From Brachynemurus nebulosus (Eukaryota; Arthropoda; Insecta; Neuroptera; Myrmeleontidae): DNA of 64,000 nt. Below are positions 1 through 11,880 of this stretch, piece after piece. The position numbers and the translations under genes are program-made. A model generated the notes under the pieces. The model ran no database searches. It worked only from the letters and a program-made list of their open reading frames with translations, and was not told where the DNA came from. The stretch covers positions 1,636,001-1,700,000 of the forward strand of contig JAPWDM010000017.1 of the NCBI GenBank assembly GCA_035578155.1, read 5' to 3'. Each line of letters begins with the position of its first letter. Positions within the stretch are counted from its first letter, which is position 1.

Positions 1-223
1 TATTTGTCGCGCAATGACTGCATTCTCTGTTTGTGTCGATTTTAACATTTATACCATTAACGCGTATAGTAATAATTTGTTCATTTGAAAGCCTAAGTTG
101 TGTTAACATTCGAATTTTATTAATATTTGTATTAAAATTTAAGTAATTATTTTCACACTGGATAAAATTATACAAGGTACTATATGAAGAAGCTAATATT
201 TTGATTTGGTCTGCATTTACTAA
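1..223 (-). pseudogene. LINE reverse transcriptase, C-terminal part (beyond a foldback insertion)
   Basis: Read on the minus strand, this segment continues the frame of the reverse transcriptase at 1872-2985 once the 224-1871 element and one copy of its TAA duplication are removed. About 70 residues are open and end at the window edge with a CxxC pair (ECSHC). They align by eye with the region just before the zinc knuckle of the LINE at 22306-23944: both have LYN at the start, KLR/KIR and QLR in the middle, and CxxC at the end. The element therefore extends left of the window. The role would be target-primed reverse transcription of the LINE RNA. Clade is uncertain. The gene is broken by the insertion and its upstream part is missing. 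Confidence 0.8.
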
Positions 224-1871
224 CAAGTAAAGGTCCCGAGGCCGGACCCATCGATTTCGATGAAACTTAAATATGTTGTAGAACACTAAAAACTAAGGGA
301 CACGTATTTTTTTTTATCTGCGGAAAAACGGTTTGAAGGGGTGAAATCGCCCTCCAAAAATTGGGGTAAAAATTTAATTTTTCAAATATCTCGAAAACAG
401 TAAGAGATAGAGCAAAAGTTTAAATTGGCGATATTATTCTTTTTTAAAGAGCTATCTATTGATATGCAATTTGTTCAAATTACATCAACAGGGGTGGTTG
501 GGGGTTAAAATTTGGGGGTTAATTTTGCAAAAAGAGGGTGAAAAATAAACAATATAAAAATTTTGTTTAGAGATTTGAAATCTACGTCAAAAAATCTAAT
601 TGACCTGTTTTTGCTCAATATCCTAATATTAAGTCTAGGGGTAGTTAACTAGAGGGTGACTATGTCGAATAATCCTACTATTAGGGTATTTCAAGAAGTT
701 CTTCTTCATGGAAAATAGCTTAAGACAATTAGAATAACGTAGAAATGAAATTCTCGAATTCAAAATTGAGTTTGAGCAACATTGGAGAGGGGGTGGGTCA
801 CCCTCTTAAATTACATACTAGTTTATATACAGTAATTTTTGCTATTAACACACTGATAGTGGGTAAAATAATGTCACAATAACTGGTTCTGAAGTTGGAC
901 TAAAATGAAATTCTCGAATTCAAAATTGATTTTGAGCAACATTGGAGAGGGGGTGAGTCACCCTCTTGAATTACATACTAGTTTACATACACTAATTTTT
1001 GCAATTAACACACTGACAGGGGGTAATAATGCCACAATAGATGGTTCTGAAGTTAGACTATCGTATATGTAAGGTTTTTATTAGGTTTCGTTATTTTAGG
1101 TTAGGTTATGTAATTTTCGGTATCGATAATTTTCGATAAGGAAAACTATAATATCCATTAAAAAACAAACCTAATAAAGACCTTACATATGATAGTCCAA
1201 CTTCAGAACCACTTATTGTGACATCATTTTACCCACTAGCAGTGTGTTAATAGCAAAAATTGCTGTATATAAACTAGTATGTAATTTAAGAGGGTGACTC
1301 ACCCCCTCTCCAATATTGCTCAAACTCAATTTTGAATTCGAGAATTTCATTTCTACGTTATTCTAATTGTCTTAAGCTATTTTCCATGAAGAAAAACTTC
1401 TTGAAATACCCAAATAGTAGGATTATTCGACATAGTCACCCTCTAGTTAACTACCCCTAGACTTAATATTAGGATATTGAGCAAAAACAGGTCAATTAGA
1501 TTTTTTGACGTAGATTTCAAATCTGTAAACAAAATTTTTATATTGTTTATTTTTCACCCTCTTTTTGCAAAATTAACCCCCAAATTTTAACCCCCAACCA
1601 CCCCTGTTGATGTAATTTGAAGAAATTGCATATCAATAGATAGCTCTTTAAAAAAGAATAATATCGCCAATTTAAACTTTTGCTCTATCTCTTACTGTTT
1701 TCGAGATATTTGAAAAATTAAATTTTTACCCCAATTTTTGGAGGGCGATTTCACCCCTTCAAACCGTTTTTCCGCAGATAAAAAAAAATACGTGTCCCTT
1801 AGTTTTTAGTGTTCTACAACATATTTAAGTTTCATCGAAATCGAGAGGTCCGGCCTCGGGACCTTTACTTG
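224..1871. mobile_element. Foldback DNA element, TAA target duplication
   Basis: The ends are near-perfect inverted repeats beginning CAAGTAAAGGTCCCGAGGCC, flanked on both sides by TAA. Removing the element plus one TAA restores the reverse transcriptase frame (EYL then VNAD), so both boundary and duplication are well supported. The arms run about 224-1090 and 1167-1871 around a loop of roughly 75 bp. The left arm contains an extra 160 bp tandem unit. No coding sequence is seen, so it is non-autonomous. A 3 bp TWA-type duplication is typical of PIF/Harbinger; that assignment is an inference from the duplication alone. A related fragment lies at 48240-48775. Confidence 0.85.
743..1059 (+). repeat. 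160 bp unit duplicated in tandem in one foldback arm
   Basis: Units at 743-902 and 903-1059 both start AAATGAAATTCTCGAATTC and both end with GGTTCTGAAGTT(G/A)GACTA. The right arm of the foldback has only one equivalent unit (about 1186-1352 on the other strand), so the duplication arose in the left arm or was lost from the right one. Confidence 0.85.
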
Positions 1872-2985
1872 TAAGTATTCTAAATAGCTTCGAGTTACTG
1901 CACTATACATATCAAAACTCTCCTGATAATTTTGATTATTCCAGACATTGTCGTATCCTAGTGTAATTAATTTTTGTTTAAAAAGGTTCAGCCAATTATA
2001 TTTTGGTTGGTTTGTTTCATTTTGAATTTGATATAATTTATTATATAGTATTTTTGGTATTCTATTTTCACTCATTTTTTGTATGCTTAACCACCATTTG
2101 TACGCTTTTTTAAAAACATCTAAATCTAAATGGATCAAGTTAAATTCAGTTCTAATACAATAATTCGGAGTGTTAGATGGTAATAAAAACAAATTTTTAA
2201 AGAATTGGACCTGTAGTTTTTCAACATCAGACGTGTCCTTTAAGGCCCATACTTCAGCACCATAGAGAAGAACTGATAGTACCATAGATCTATACAAAAC
2301 AAGCTTTCCCTCCCAGTTATCCATTTTTGCATTTACGATAATATTTCTAACTACGGCAGATGCTCTATTTGCCTTATTATACATATTTTGAGCTGTTTTA
2401 ACGCATGAGCCTGAGGAAGTGAATAATATACCCAGGTATGTAAATTCTTTTACAATTTCAAGTCTCGTTCTTTCATAATAGAATGAATATTTATTTAAAC
2501 GTATGCTTCCCTTATGAAAAATCATTACTTTTGTTTTACTAGCATTAACCTCCAATAAATTTTCACTACAGTAAGTTTTCAAAGTGTTTATTATTCGTTG
2601 TAATTTGTGACATGAGTCTGTAACAAATGTTAGATCGTCTGCATAGGCTAGCATCAATATCTTTTGATTATTTATGCGAACTCCAAAGCAGTTTTTGTTC
2701 AGAAAGTATTGTTCGATGTCACTTATGTATAGGAGAAAAAGCAGTGAACTTAGACACTCTCCTTGAAGAATGCCCTCCGTTATGTTAATAAACTTAGAAG
2801 TTTCGTTATTTATTTTTATGCAAGTTTTGGCCTTAGAATACATATTTTTGATAATTCTGATAAGTTTAGGGCTGATTCCTATGGAATATAACTTTTGCCA
2901 AAGTAAGTTATGATTTATTTTGTCAAAACATTTTTTAAAGTCAACAAATAACGTGAAAAGTTTTGATTTTGGCTCTTTTAGGTGT
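1872..2985 (-). pseudogene. LINE (non-LTR) reverse transcriptase fragment
   Basis: An open frame on the minus strand runs from about 2987 to the foldback junction at 1871. RT palm motifs are visible in order: motif A as LFVDFKKCFD (around 2900-2935), motif B as EGILQGECLSSLLF, and the catalytic YADD at 2634-2645. Thumb-like sequence follows (YLGILF, LYGAEVWAL). The N-terminal endonuclease is absent and the frame stops at TAA 2988-2990, so the copy is 5'-truncated. The last residues of the longest ATG-started frame (1806-2843) are read into the foldback element and are not RT. It resembles the LINE at 22306-23944 in layout but differs at most positions, so it is a different family of a related clade. 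It would act on LINE RNA during target-primed insertion; it is now inactive. Confidence 0.9.
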
Positions 2986-3227
2986 GGTTATAATCATAAG
3001 TATATACACGATAAATATATATGAGGACCTTAATAAAATAATTTTAGTTTTTTTTTCCTTTTTTAATATTTATTTTTATATTTTCTGTGCTTTAAAAAAT
3101 ACCGGTAAATTACCGGTAAACCGGTTTTGCTAAAAAAAATTACCGAATTACCGATAAATGAAAAAGTCGGTAAATTTACAATCCCTAGTTATGACTCCAT
3201 TGACTGTCGGTACGCTACTGGGTGTAT
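2986..3227. other. Non-coding stretch with an ACCGGT/TACCG cluster
   Basis: No gene is seen. At 3101-3177 short repeats of ACCGGTAA, TTACCGGT and TTACCGATAA follow each other, giving a small self-complementary patch. Confidence 0.4.
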
Positions 3228-3663
3228 TATATATACCGTGTGAGTTTTCTGAGAGTTGCCGTTTTAATTACAGCCAAACCGTTGATTTAATCGAAAAATT
3301 GTTCAAATAAGAGTTGTAGATATCGACGGGGGCACCCAATTGCTATAATCAGGAGCTTTATAGCTCTTATGGTTTTCGAGGTATGATACAAACTTACCTT
3401 TTTTAAATGGAATAGTATACTTATTTGTTGATAAAAATTATTCAAGAAAGCAACAGAAACAAAAAATAAAAAAATAAAAATTTTTATCTAAAGTTTTTTT
3501 TTTTTTCAAATTTTACAACTTTCGCGCTTAAAAGTGATTTATTTAAGTGAATTTTGGTGAGTTTAAGAGCGCCTAGGTCAAACAAGCCTCATAATTACGG
3601 AAAGTAACTAAGCGGTAATTGTGTTAGTGCTTCATAGATGGCTTTACCGTATAGGTTTACCTA

Positions 3664-3954
3664 GAGTCCCTATAATAAATAGAGTCGTGACATGTCATCC
3701 ATTTTCTTTCCAGAACAGAGCGGGAAGCTTCGAAATTAATTCTCACATGTTTGTGTAAATATTTTTGAGTACATAATTATTGTTAATAGGTTATGAATTT
3801 ATGAACAATTAAAAAAATTTAATTTAATTATTCTTTTTAGGTTAAACTAAATGGTTTTTGTTAAATATTTTTTTAACTTATTTTCAATTTATTTTACCCA
3901 ACGTTAGACAGAAAATGCCGGAACCTGTCATGACTCTATTTATTATAGGGACTC
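3664..3954. mobile_element. 291 bp MITE, TA target duplication (Tc1/mariner type)
   Basis: Terminal inverted repeats read GAGTCCCTATAATAAATAGA on both ends with one later mismatch, flanked by TA at 3662-3663 and 3955-3956. It is nested in the 3228-6338 element and has no coding capacity. A TA duplication and long TIR suggest mobilisation by a Tc1/mariner transposase. Confidence 0.85.
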
Positions 3955-4183
3955 TATTTTAATATAAATGAAAATGGCCAAATTAGAAATTTAGAATTTC
4001 AGCTATTTAACTAGGCAAATTTTATTAATTTTTATTCAATTTTTGGTGATCATATGGATTTATAACTAAAATATATCTTCCTGGAATGTAATTAAATCAA
4101 GTAAGTACTTCATATTATGTAATTATTAAAAATAATTATAATTTTTAATTTTAAATGGAAATTATTTTATAGGTTGAATAAAA

Positions 4184-4450
4184 ATGACAGAAAAGTCCAA
4201 TTCGGAAACGAGAATAAAATTTATTTAGGAATTTAGAAATTTTGGATGCCTGTGGAATACAAAATCTCCTTTATTTAAAAATAGAGCCATGCGGGAAACG
4301 TCGTATAAAAAAGTCGTAGAAGCAATGATCATATCAGGTGTACCAGAAGTCAAATCTAGAATGCGAAATTTACGTTCAACTTATTATTAGGAAAGAAGAA
4401 AAACTGAAAAATCTATGAAATCCGGTAACGGCACCGAGGGAAAATTGTAG
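4184..4450 (+). pseudogene. MADF/Myb-SANT-like DNA-binding domain, degraded
   Basis: Reading from ATG 4184 gives 88 codons to TAG 4448, with two in-frame TAG stops at 4226-4228 and 4388-4390. The pattern fits a MADF domain: an aromatic stretch before CLWNTKSPLFKNR (the usual 'LW(D/N)xxxxxYKNR' turn), then helix-like YKKVVEAM, then VPEVKSRMRNLRSTY, the usual third-helix 'VKxRxxNLRxxYxRE'. A basic tail follows. In transposons such domains often come from a second DNA-binding protein that accompanies the transposase (known for PIF/Harbinger-like elements), which suits its position inside a TIR element. An AG acceptor-like site (TTATAG) precedes the ATG. It is inactive. A host MADF retropseudogene is the alternative. 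Confidence 0.6.
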
Positions 4451-4815
4451 AACACGTCGACATACTGTAATTTCGATGTTTGCCGGAATAAATAAACAAT
4501 CTCATTCTATGAAAAATGTATTTTATTTTATATCCTGAAAAATTCTAAATAATAATCAAAACGAAATAATTAACTTACATATTTTTAACTTACATTAACT
4601 TACAATAATTAATTTGGTTACAAACTAAAATAAAAAAATTTCGCAGTTTTGTAAGATACTAAAATACAGTGGACTTTCGGAGATTGTCCAATCAAAAATT
4701 GTCAATACTGCAGTGAGAGAGATTTAAACATCGCATGTTTACGTCACACGAATACTGCAAACATACAATTTTTGTGAATACAATGTTCGTGTGACAATTT
4801 TTGTGATAAAAATTA

Positions 4816-5006
4816 ATTGAATAGTTCAGCAGTTATGCCACTTGGTGCAATTTAGTATATTAATAGAATGACATGGTAACGATGTAGCTACCGTTACTGC
4901 GATTTCGATTAAATTCATAGGCGGAATCCAGGAACCAAACTGCATAATTTCTAGAAATTTCATTACAAACAATCGAATAGTTCAGAAGTTATGTCACTTG
5001 GTGCAA
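4816..5006 (+). repeat. 35 bp direct repeat pair
   Basis: Copies at 4816-4850 and 4972-5006 share GAATAGTTCAG(C/A)AGTTATG and CACTTGGTGCAA. The second is followed by GACGGACAGACACC, a stretch typical of arthropod dispersed repeats. The 68-codon frame at 4998-5204 shows no coding features. Confidence 0.7.
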
Positions 5007-5204
5007 ACTGATGACACACAGACGGACAGACACCAAACCAAAATTATTCAAGAAGCTCTAAAACGTAAAATGTGCGTAAAAAAATTTATTTTGGAGGGGA
5101 AAAATTTTTTATTTTTCAAAACTGATCATAATGCTTCCGCTGCTTTAGTAGGTAGTCTCGGAAGCAATAAAACAATTAGGCAATTTGATTACACACTAAA
5201 GTAA

Positions 5205-6389
5205 TTGGAATTAATAAAATTAACTTTAAGTATATTATTTATTATATTTTATTTAGCAAATGGTTGTAATTAAATAAAATTTGTGTAATTTTATTAAAAA
5301 CTTTATTAAATACTGTCGTTTTCATAATATGGAGAACCGTTTTAACACGGAACACGTTTTAAAGATGATAAAATTGTAATAAAATCGGCGATTATTTTGA
5401 ACTTTGAATAACCTTCACTAACGGCGTGTTTAACTAATTGACGCGGTAATAATAAATGCTTTAATTTTAAACATTCCATAAAATGAACTTTGCAAATTTT
5501 TATTGATTCTTGATAAAAGAAAAAAAATTACTGGAAAAGAAATTAAGATTATATAAGGATATGTTTAAAATACATGTCTTAGAGACAGATTGTTAAAATA
5601 CATACTGCAATCTTGAAAAATGTTGTATTAAAATATTTTTTGGACAATTATTTTACTTTTTAAAAAAAAAAATCGTTTAATAATTTGACAAATGACATCG
5701 GTGTCAAATCTATGTCCACCATCATTTAGTTTTGAAAAGGTAATAGGTAATGCCAATTTCACACGTAAGCAATTTTGACTTCTTTAATATGGTGTAATAT
5801 TAAATATTACAACCGCAGTTGTAATTTAATAACCTGTTTATTAAATATTAAGTTGACTATTTGAGGAAAAACTACAAATTATTTTGATAATTAATGTATT
5901 TAATTAATAAATTTTGTTTTATTGTAACAGCTTAATGCGAACATACCATCACTAGTTATTTTGGGTGTTTTGAATGTAAATTGCAAATTATCCGTATTTT
6001 TTGCGTTCGATTAAATAAACTTGACCACGGATTTTGAAAATTAAAACCTAAAAATGCAATTTCTCAAAAATATGAAATAAAATAATGAAAATTTTAGCAT
6101 AATTGGTAATTTGAAGTAATAAACTAATTTTTAAAGAACATCTCAACATATTGTTTCCATTTGAAAGAAAAATTTTTTTCTATTGCGAAAAAACCGTAGG
6201 TCCTAGAAGTCTCGAACACTTTTTTGTGAATGGCCCCCTCTATTTTGAATATTTTTTGTATAAACTTTTTTTCGATTAGATACATATTTTAGGAATAAAT
6301 TGAATATCAACTCTCGGAAAACTCACACGATATATAATATACGTACATATTATATATGTTACGCTCAAAGACCAAAAACGCTCATCCAG
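5205..6389. other. No recognisable gene
   Basis: AT-rich sequence containing the right end of the 3228-6338 element. I see no open frame with protein-family features. Confidence 0.5.
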
Positions 6390-6950
6390 CGAAAAAATTG
6401 ACCACAACGCTTTGTGGTTTCTTAAAATTGAAGACATAAGTGGATGAAGGTGTTATGTAACATTTTTTCAAAAAGTCTTTTTTGCCAAATTTTGAAATAT
6501 CTTATGCTAAAGTATCATATACTAAAATTTGGTTTCATAACGTCCAATAGTTTTGTTAAAATTCAACAATAAACATGAACTATTAAGTATATAGGAAGTA
6601 CAGTAATTATTCCCAAATGGAAACCCCTTTCTCTCTCTTACTCTTATATATAAAGAGTGAGTGAGAGAGGGGGATTTCTATTTGGGAATAATTACTGTAT
6701 GTGTAAATAAAAACTTTCAAACGCATCTATTGTAAAATTATAAAAATATTTAAACACCTTCATTCACTCATGTCTCCAATTATCCACAACGCGAAATTCG
6801 GGTTGTGGCACTTGTAAAGATAGCCACAACGCGTTGTAGCTACTTCAAAAACATTACAACGCAAAATTCCCGTTGTGGCATTTGTTGTAATATTTGTCCA
6901 CTACGCGACGTGGTCAATAAGAAAAGCCATAGCGCGTGCTGGACATTTGG
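6390..6950. repeat. Inverted and tandem repeats built on CCACAACGC
   Basis: The left piece at 6398-6460 (GACCACAACGC, then AAGTGGATGAAGGTG) is mirrored at about 6755-6795 (CACCTTCATTCACTC, then CCACAACGCG). Two tandem units at 6783-6822 and 6855-6893 both contain ACAACGC(G/A)AAATTC and GTTGTGGCA. The 97 bp MITE at 6601-6697 sits in the loop. This looks like a decayed hairpin element with subterminal repeats. Confidence 0.6.
6601..6697. mobile_element. 97 bp palindromic MITE, TA target duplication
   Basis: Almost the whole element is a hairpin. Ends read CAGTAATTATTCCCAAAT on both strands, with a (TCTC)/(GAGA) stem inside and a short TATATAA loop. TA flanks it at 6599-6600 and 6698-6699. This suits a minimal Tc1/mariner-mobilised element. 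Confidence 0.85.
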
Positions 6951-7192
6951 CTGATGCAACCACGACATGATGAACAGATTATTCTTTGGCAATCGACGCA
7001 TTGCAATCAAGTAGGTACCGCTGAATTTGTGTTCATGACTGTCAGTTTCGACTTTGAACATCAGTACGCTAATCATGGACAGTAAAAACTAAAAATAATA
7101 TATTTTTTATTACTCATGCGGGAGAAGTACTAACTTGGTGCACACATTTCTGTACGCAAAATAGCTGTTTGTCCACTGTACTCTTCCCATAT

Positions 7193-7554
7193 ATTTTTTT
7201 GCGTGCGGAAAGTAACTTTCCACACGCAAAATTTAATCAAAACACGCAAAGCCGCCTCTTGATTTTTCATTTAATAAATATTTCATAATTATTTCTATAA
7301 AAACACCAACAAAGTAATTTAGACAATAATTAATTCAGAAAAAAAAGACGAACACTTAAAAATATTATTTTAAAAAGTAATAAAAATGTCAAAAATAGTA
7401 ATAATAATAGAAAAAAGTATGTCAAATTCGAAATAAAAAATAGTATGTGCAACTCGTGCGGGATTGTCGATTGCCCACTCAAGCGAATGAGCGCACGAAC
7501 GTAGTGAGCTTCGCTTTCGTGGGCAATCGACAATTTCCCGCACTTATTGCACAA
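7193..7554. repeat. Two palindromes (7199-7229 and 7447-7552)
   Basis: The first is TTGCGTGCGGAAAGT paired with ACTTTCCACACGCAA. The second has about 32 bp arms (GTGCGGGATTGTCGATTGCC and its complement) around a loop that itself folds (GCGAATGAGCGCACG / GTAGTGAGCTTCGC). The second resembles a complete hairpin MITE with AT-rich flanks. Minus-strand open frames across it have no protein features. Confidence 0.7.
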
Positions 7555-7559
7555 TATAC

Positions 7560-8148
7560 TATTATGATAAATTGAATGAGTTTATGACGACAAGTACTGA
7601 TGGTAACTTTTTTTAACCAAGGAAAACTAGCACAAAAACGACCTTTTCGTAGATGACCGTACTGAGTTTTAGGAGCATTTAAATTATGGATCTTTTCTAA
7701 GTCCACGAGCCCCTGGAAAGTAATTTTTAACTCATGTTCTTTTTTGTGGTCTCAATAATATTTGACGGATAATTTTAATCTCACGTTCACTTCACCCATA
7801 CCTTAATAGTATTTGAAAAAAAAATTAGTTAAGATCTGTCCAGCCACTTATTTTAGGCGATGTTTGGATTTCAGGGACTCTAAGCAATCTAATGTAACAT
7901 AGCCTATGAAAGTGTAGAATTGTTTAACAGTAAACAGTGAAATTGTTTAGCCTTCGAAATTGGTTGGGCAATTGATTTTGAGCGCTTTTCAAGTCCCCAG
8001 GCCCTTGGGGGACGTCCTAATTTCATATAACATGGCCTACATTAATTTGGAATAATTTAGCTTTTTAACATTAAAAAAAATTTCAAAATCGGTTAGGTAG
8101 TTTATTTTCGGTACCTTTTGGGTCTTTAGGGCTTTGGAAAACCACACG
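7560..8148. other. No recognisable gene
   Basis: AT-rich sequence with several weak echoes of a 'TTGGGCAATTGATTTTGAGCG' type phrase (about 7850, 7970 and 8090), hinting at a decayed tandem repeat of about 120 bp. No coding signal is seen. Confidence 0.35.
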
Positions 8149-8763
8149 ATCTTATGTAATGTCGCCAAAATAAATCTGGAATAGTTGCCTAAATAAATCT
8201 GGAATAGTTACATTGTAAAAATCGTTTGAATAGTTTTCTATTTTAGTTTGAATCACCAAACTAAAATGTGAATCTTGATTAAAAGATATTAAAGAATTCT
8301 ACTAGGAGCTTTAATAAAGCTAAATAAAGAAACGCTTAAAATAATGTCCACTGTTGTAAAAACAAAATTTGTATGGTCCATTTCAGTTAAATTTAACCAT
8401 GATTCATCACTTATGAATTTAAATAATTTCCGTTTTCTTGGCCTTATCTCTTTCATTATCGCACTTAGGTAAGTTTTAAATTTGCAGTTTGTTTTTACAA
8501 AAGCACAGAAGATTGATTTGTTTCGGATATAAGACAGTAGGAGTAATAAAATTTTCCAAGTCCGAGTATGTCCGAGTATATGAGTATAAAATTCACATAA
8601 TTTTCTTTTTCTAATTCTTTAACTAACAGTTTTGGTAGGTATGTATTCAGTTTTTATTTTTTTTTTTTTTAAACGAACGCAAATCCGAAATTAAGTCTAT
8701 TAGACAAAGACGAATTCATTTTAATCGTTATATTTGTTTTCCTTTAACCAGTAACAATTTTTT

Positions 8764-8996
<233 letters not shown>

Positions 8997-9453
8997 CTTT
9001 GTGAATTATGTGAATTTTATACTCATATACTCGGACATACTCGGACTTGGAAAATTTTATTACTCCTACTGTCTTATATCCGAAACAAATCAATCTTCTG
9101 TGCTTTTGTAAAAACAAACTGCAAATTTAAAACTTACCTAAGTGCGATAATGAAAGAGATAAGGCCAAGAAAACGGAAATTATTTAAATTCATAAGTGAT
9201 GAATCATGGTTAAATTTAACTGAAATGGACCATACAAATTTTGTTTTTACAACAGTGGACATTATTTTAAGCGTTTCTTTATTTAGCTTTATTAAAGCTC
9301 CTAGTAGAATTCTTTAATATCTTTTAATCAAGATTCACATTTTAGTTTGGTGATTCAAACTAAAATAGAAAACTATTCAAACGATTTTTACAATGTAACT
9401 ATTCCAGATTTATTTAGGCAACTATTCCAGATTTATTTTGGCGACATTACATA

Positions 9454-10786
<1,333 letters not shown>

Positions 10787-10871
<85 letters not shown>
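10787..10871. repeat. (TA)n microsatellite
   Basis: A TA tract that separates two TIR elements. Confidence 0.95.
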
Positions 10872-10874
<3 letters not shown>

Positions 10875-11455
10875 TCGAATCTGGATAAGCGAGAGTTGAA
10901 GGGACCGCGATCTATTTTTCTCTTATAGAGGTTTCTCACTAACCCGAGTTTCTAGCTTACAGAGGTACGGGAGAGGTTCATCTCACTTATAGAGGTCTAG
11001 AAAAAATACAACCAATATGTATTGAGAAACATGCATGTGTTGTATGGATACTACTTATTAGAATAATATACATATACATATTTGTACACAGAAAAGCTTA
11101 CAAAAAAAAAATGCATTTTGGCTATTTGAATAGAAAATGAATTCCTCGAATTCTTTCCTATAAGAAAACAAGAACATAAGCACATTCAGGCATTCTAATA
11201 AAATATGTATAAGTTCTTTGAAATTTAACAATGGGTCATAAATAACAAAAGTTAAATACGTTTAACTGCTCCTTATAGAGGTACAGGCAACTAGAAGTCT
11301 CAGTTATAGACGTCCATGAGCGAAAAACAACTTTCACTTATACAGGTTTTTGCTTCTCACTCATAGAGGTTTTAGAGCGGTAAAGTTACGGGACCTGGCA
11401 ATTACTCTCACTTACAGAGATTTCTCGCTTACCCAGTTATCCCTTATCCAGGTTT

Positions 11456-11460
<5 letters not shown>
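10872..11460. mobile_element. Pogo-type MITE with TATAGAGG subterminal repeats
   Basis: The left end CAGTCGAATCTGGATAAG and the right end (reverse complement TAGTCAAACCTGGATAAG) form TIRs inside a TA tract, so a TA duplication is likely. The CAGTCGAA(N)CT start and phrases such as GGGACC and CTTATAGAGGT are typical of pogo/Tigger-derived short elements. At least eight loose copies of (C)TTA(T/C)AGAGGT are spread through it (for example about 10921, 10958, 10985, 11273, 11336, 11360, 11410). No coding sequence is seen. Confidence 0.8.

Positions 11461-11540
<80 letters not shown>
11461..11540. repeat. (TA)n microsatellite
   Basis: A TA tract directly right of the pogo-type MITE. Confidence 0.95.
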
Positions 11541-11542
<2 letters not shown>

Positions 11543-11650
11543 GAAACTGTAACGAGTCCGTTTCTGTACATGGGATATTTTTTAAAAATTGTACTGGTAC
11601 TGTATCGATGTAGCTATCAAAACAGCGATTTTCAAAATTTTTGTCTGTAA

Positions 11651-11697
11651 TATTGATAGATTTAAGCGTTACTTTATGGTATTCCATATTTGTTTAT
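11651..11697 (-). repeat. Short dispersed repeat shared with 56059-56103
   Basis: On the minus strand ACAAATATGGAATACCATAA and the following 25 bp match 56059-56103 with two differences. The minus-strand open frame over it (11412-11687) runs into the TA tract and is not accepted as a gene. Confidence 0.65.
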
Positions 11698-11880
11698 TAT
11701 TTTTGTCTGTCTTTCTGTCTGTCTGTCTGTCTGACTGTTCACGTATCACGTAAAAACTACTGGACGGATTTTAATGAAATTTGGTGTGAGGATAACTTAT
11801 TACCTGGGTCAACATCTAAGATACTTTTTATTCCGGGAAAATATATCATTCCCACGGCAAATGGAAAAACCATTTTGAGC
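11698..11880 (+). repeat. Arthropod dispersed repeat with (GTCT)n
   Basis: A (GTCT)n tract is followed by ACGTAAAAACTACTGGACGG, then ATGAAATTTGGTGTGAGGAT, ACCTGGG, TACTTTTTATTCCGGGAAAA and TCCCACG. This order of phrases is one I recognise from non-coding repeats in many arthropod genomes. The element family is not certain, and the 91-codon frame across it is not thought to be a gene. Confidence 0.6.

Larger units (their letters stand above)
3228..6338. mobile_element. Candidate 3.1 kb TIR element with a MADF-like relic
   Basis: Left sequence at 3226-3258 (around CGTGTGAGTTTTCTGAGAG) and right sequence at 6309-6340 are inverted copies over about 30 bp with about 3 differences, and weaker inverted similarity continues inward (AATCGAAAAA, then a G-rich stretch). 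The interior carries the MADF-like pseudogene at 4184-4450 and a nested MITE. Superfamily is not resolved and the target duplication is unclear because both flanks are TA-rich. Confidence 0.55.

Noticed and set aside
4998..5204. 68-codon plus-strand frame
   Set aside because: It covers a GACGGACAGAC-type non-coding repeat and a short GCTTCCG/CGGAAGC hairpin.
11412..11687. 91-codon minus-strand frame ending in the TA tract
   Set aside because: The non-repetitive half overlaps a repeat shared with 56059-56103 and the rest is microsatellite; no protein family is recognised.
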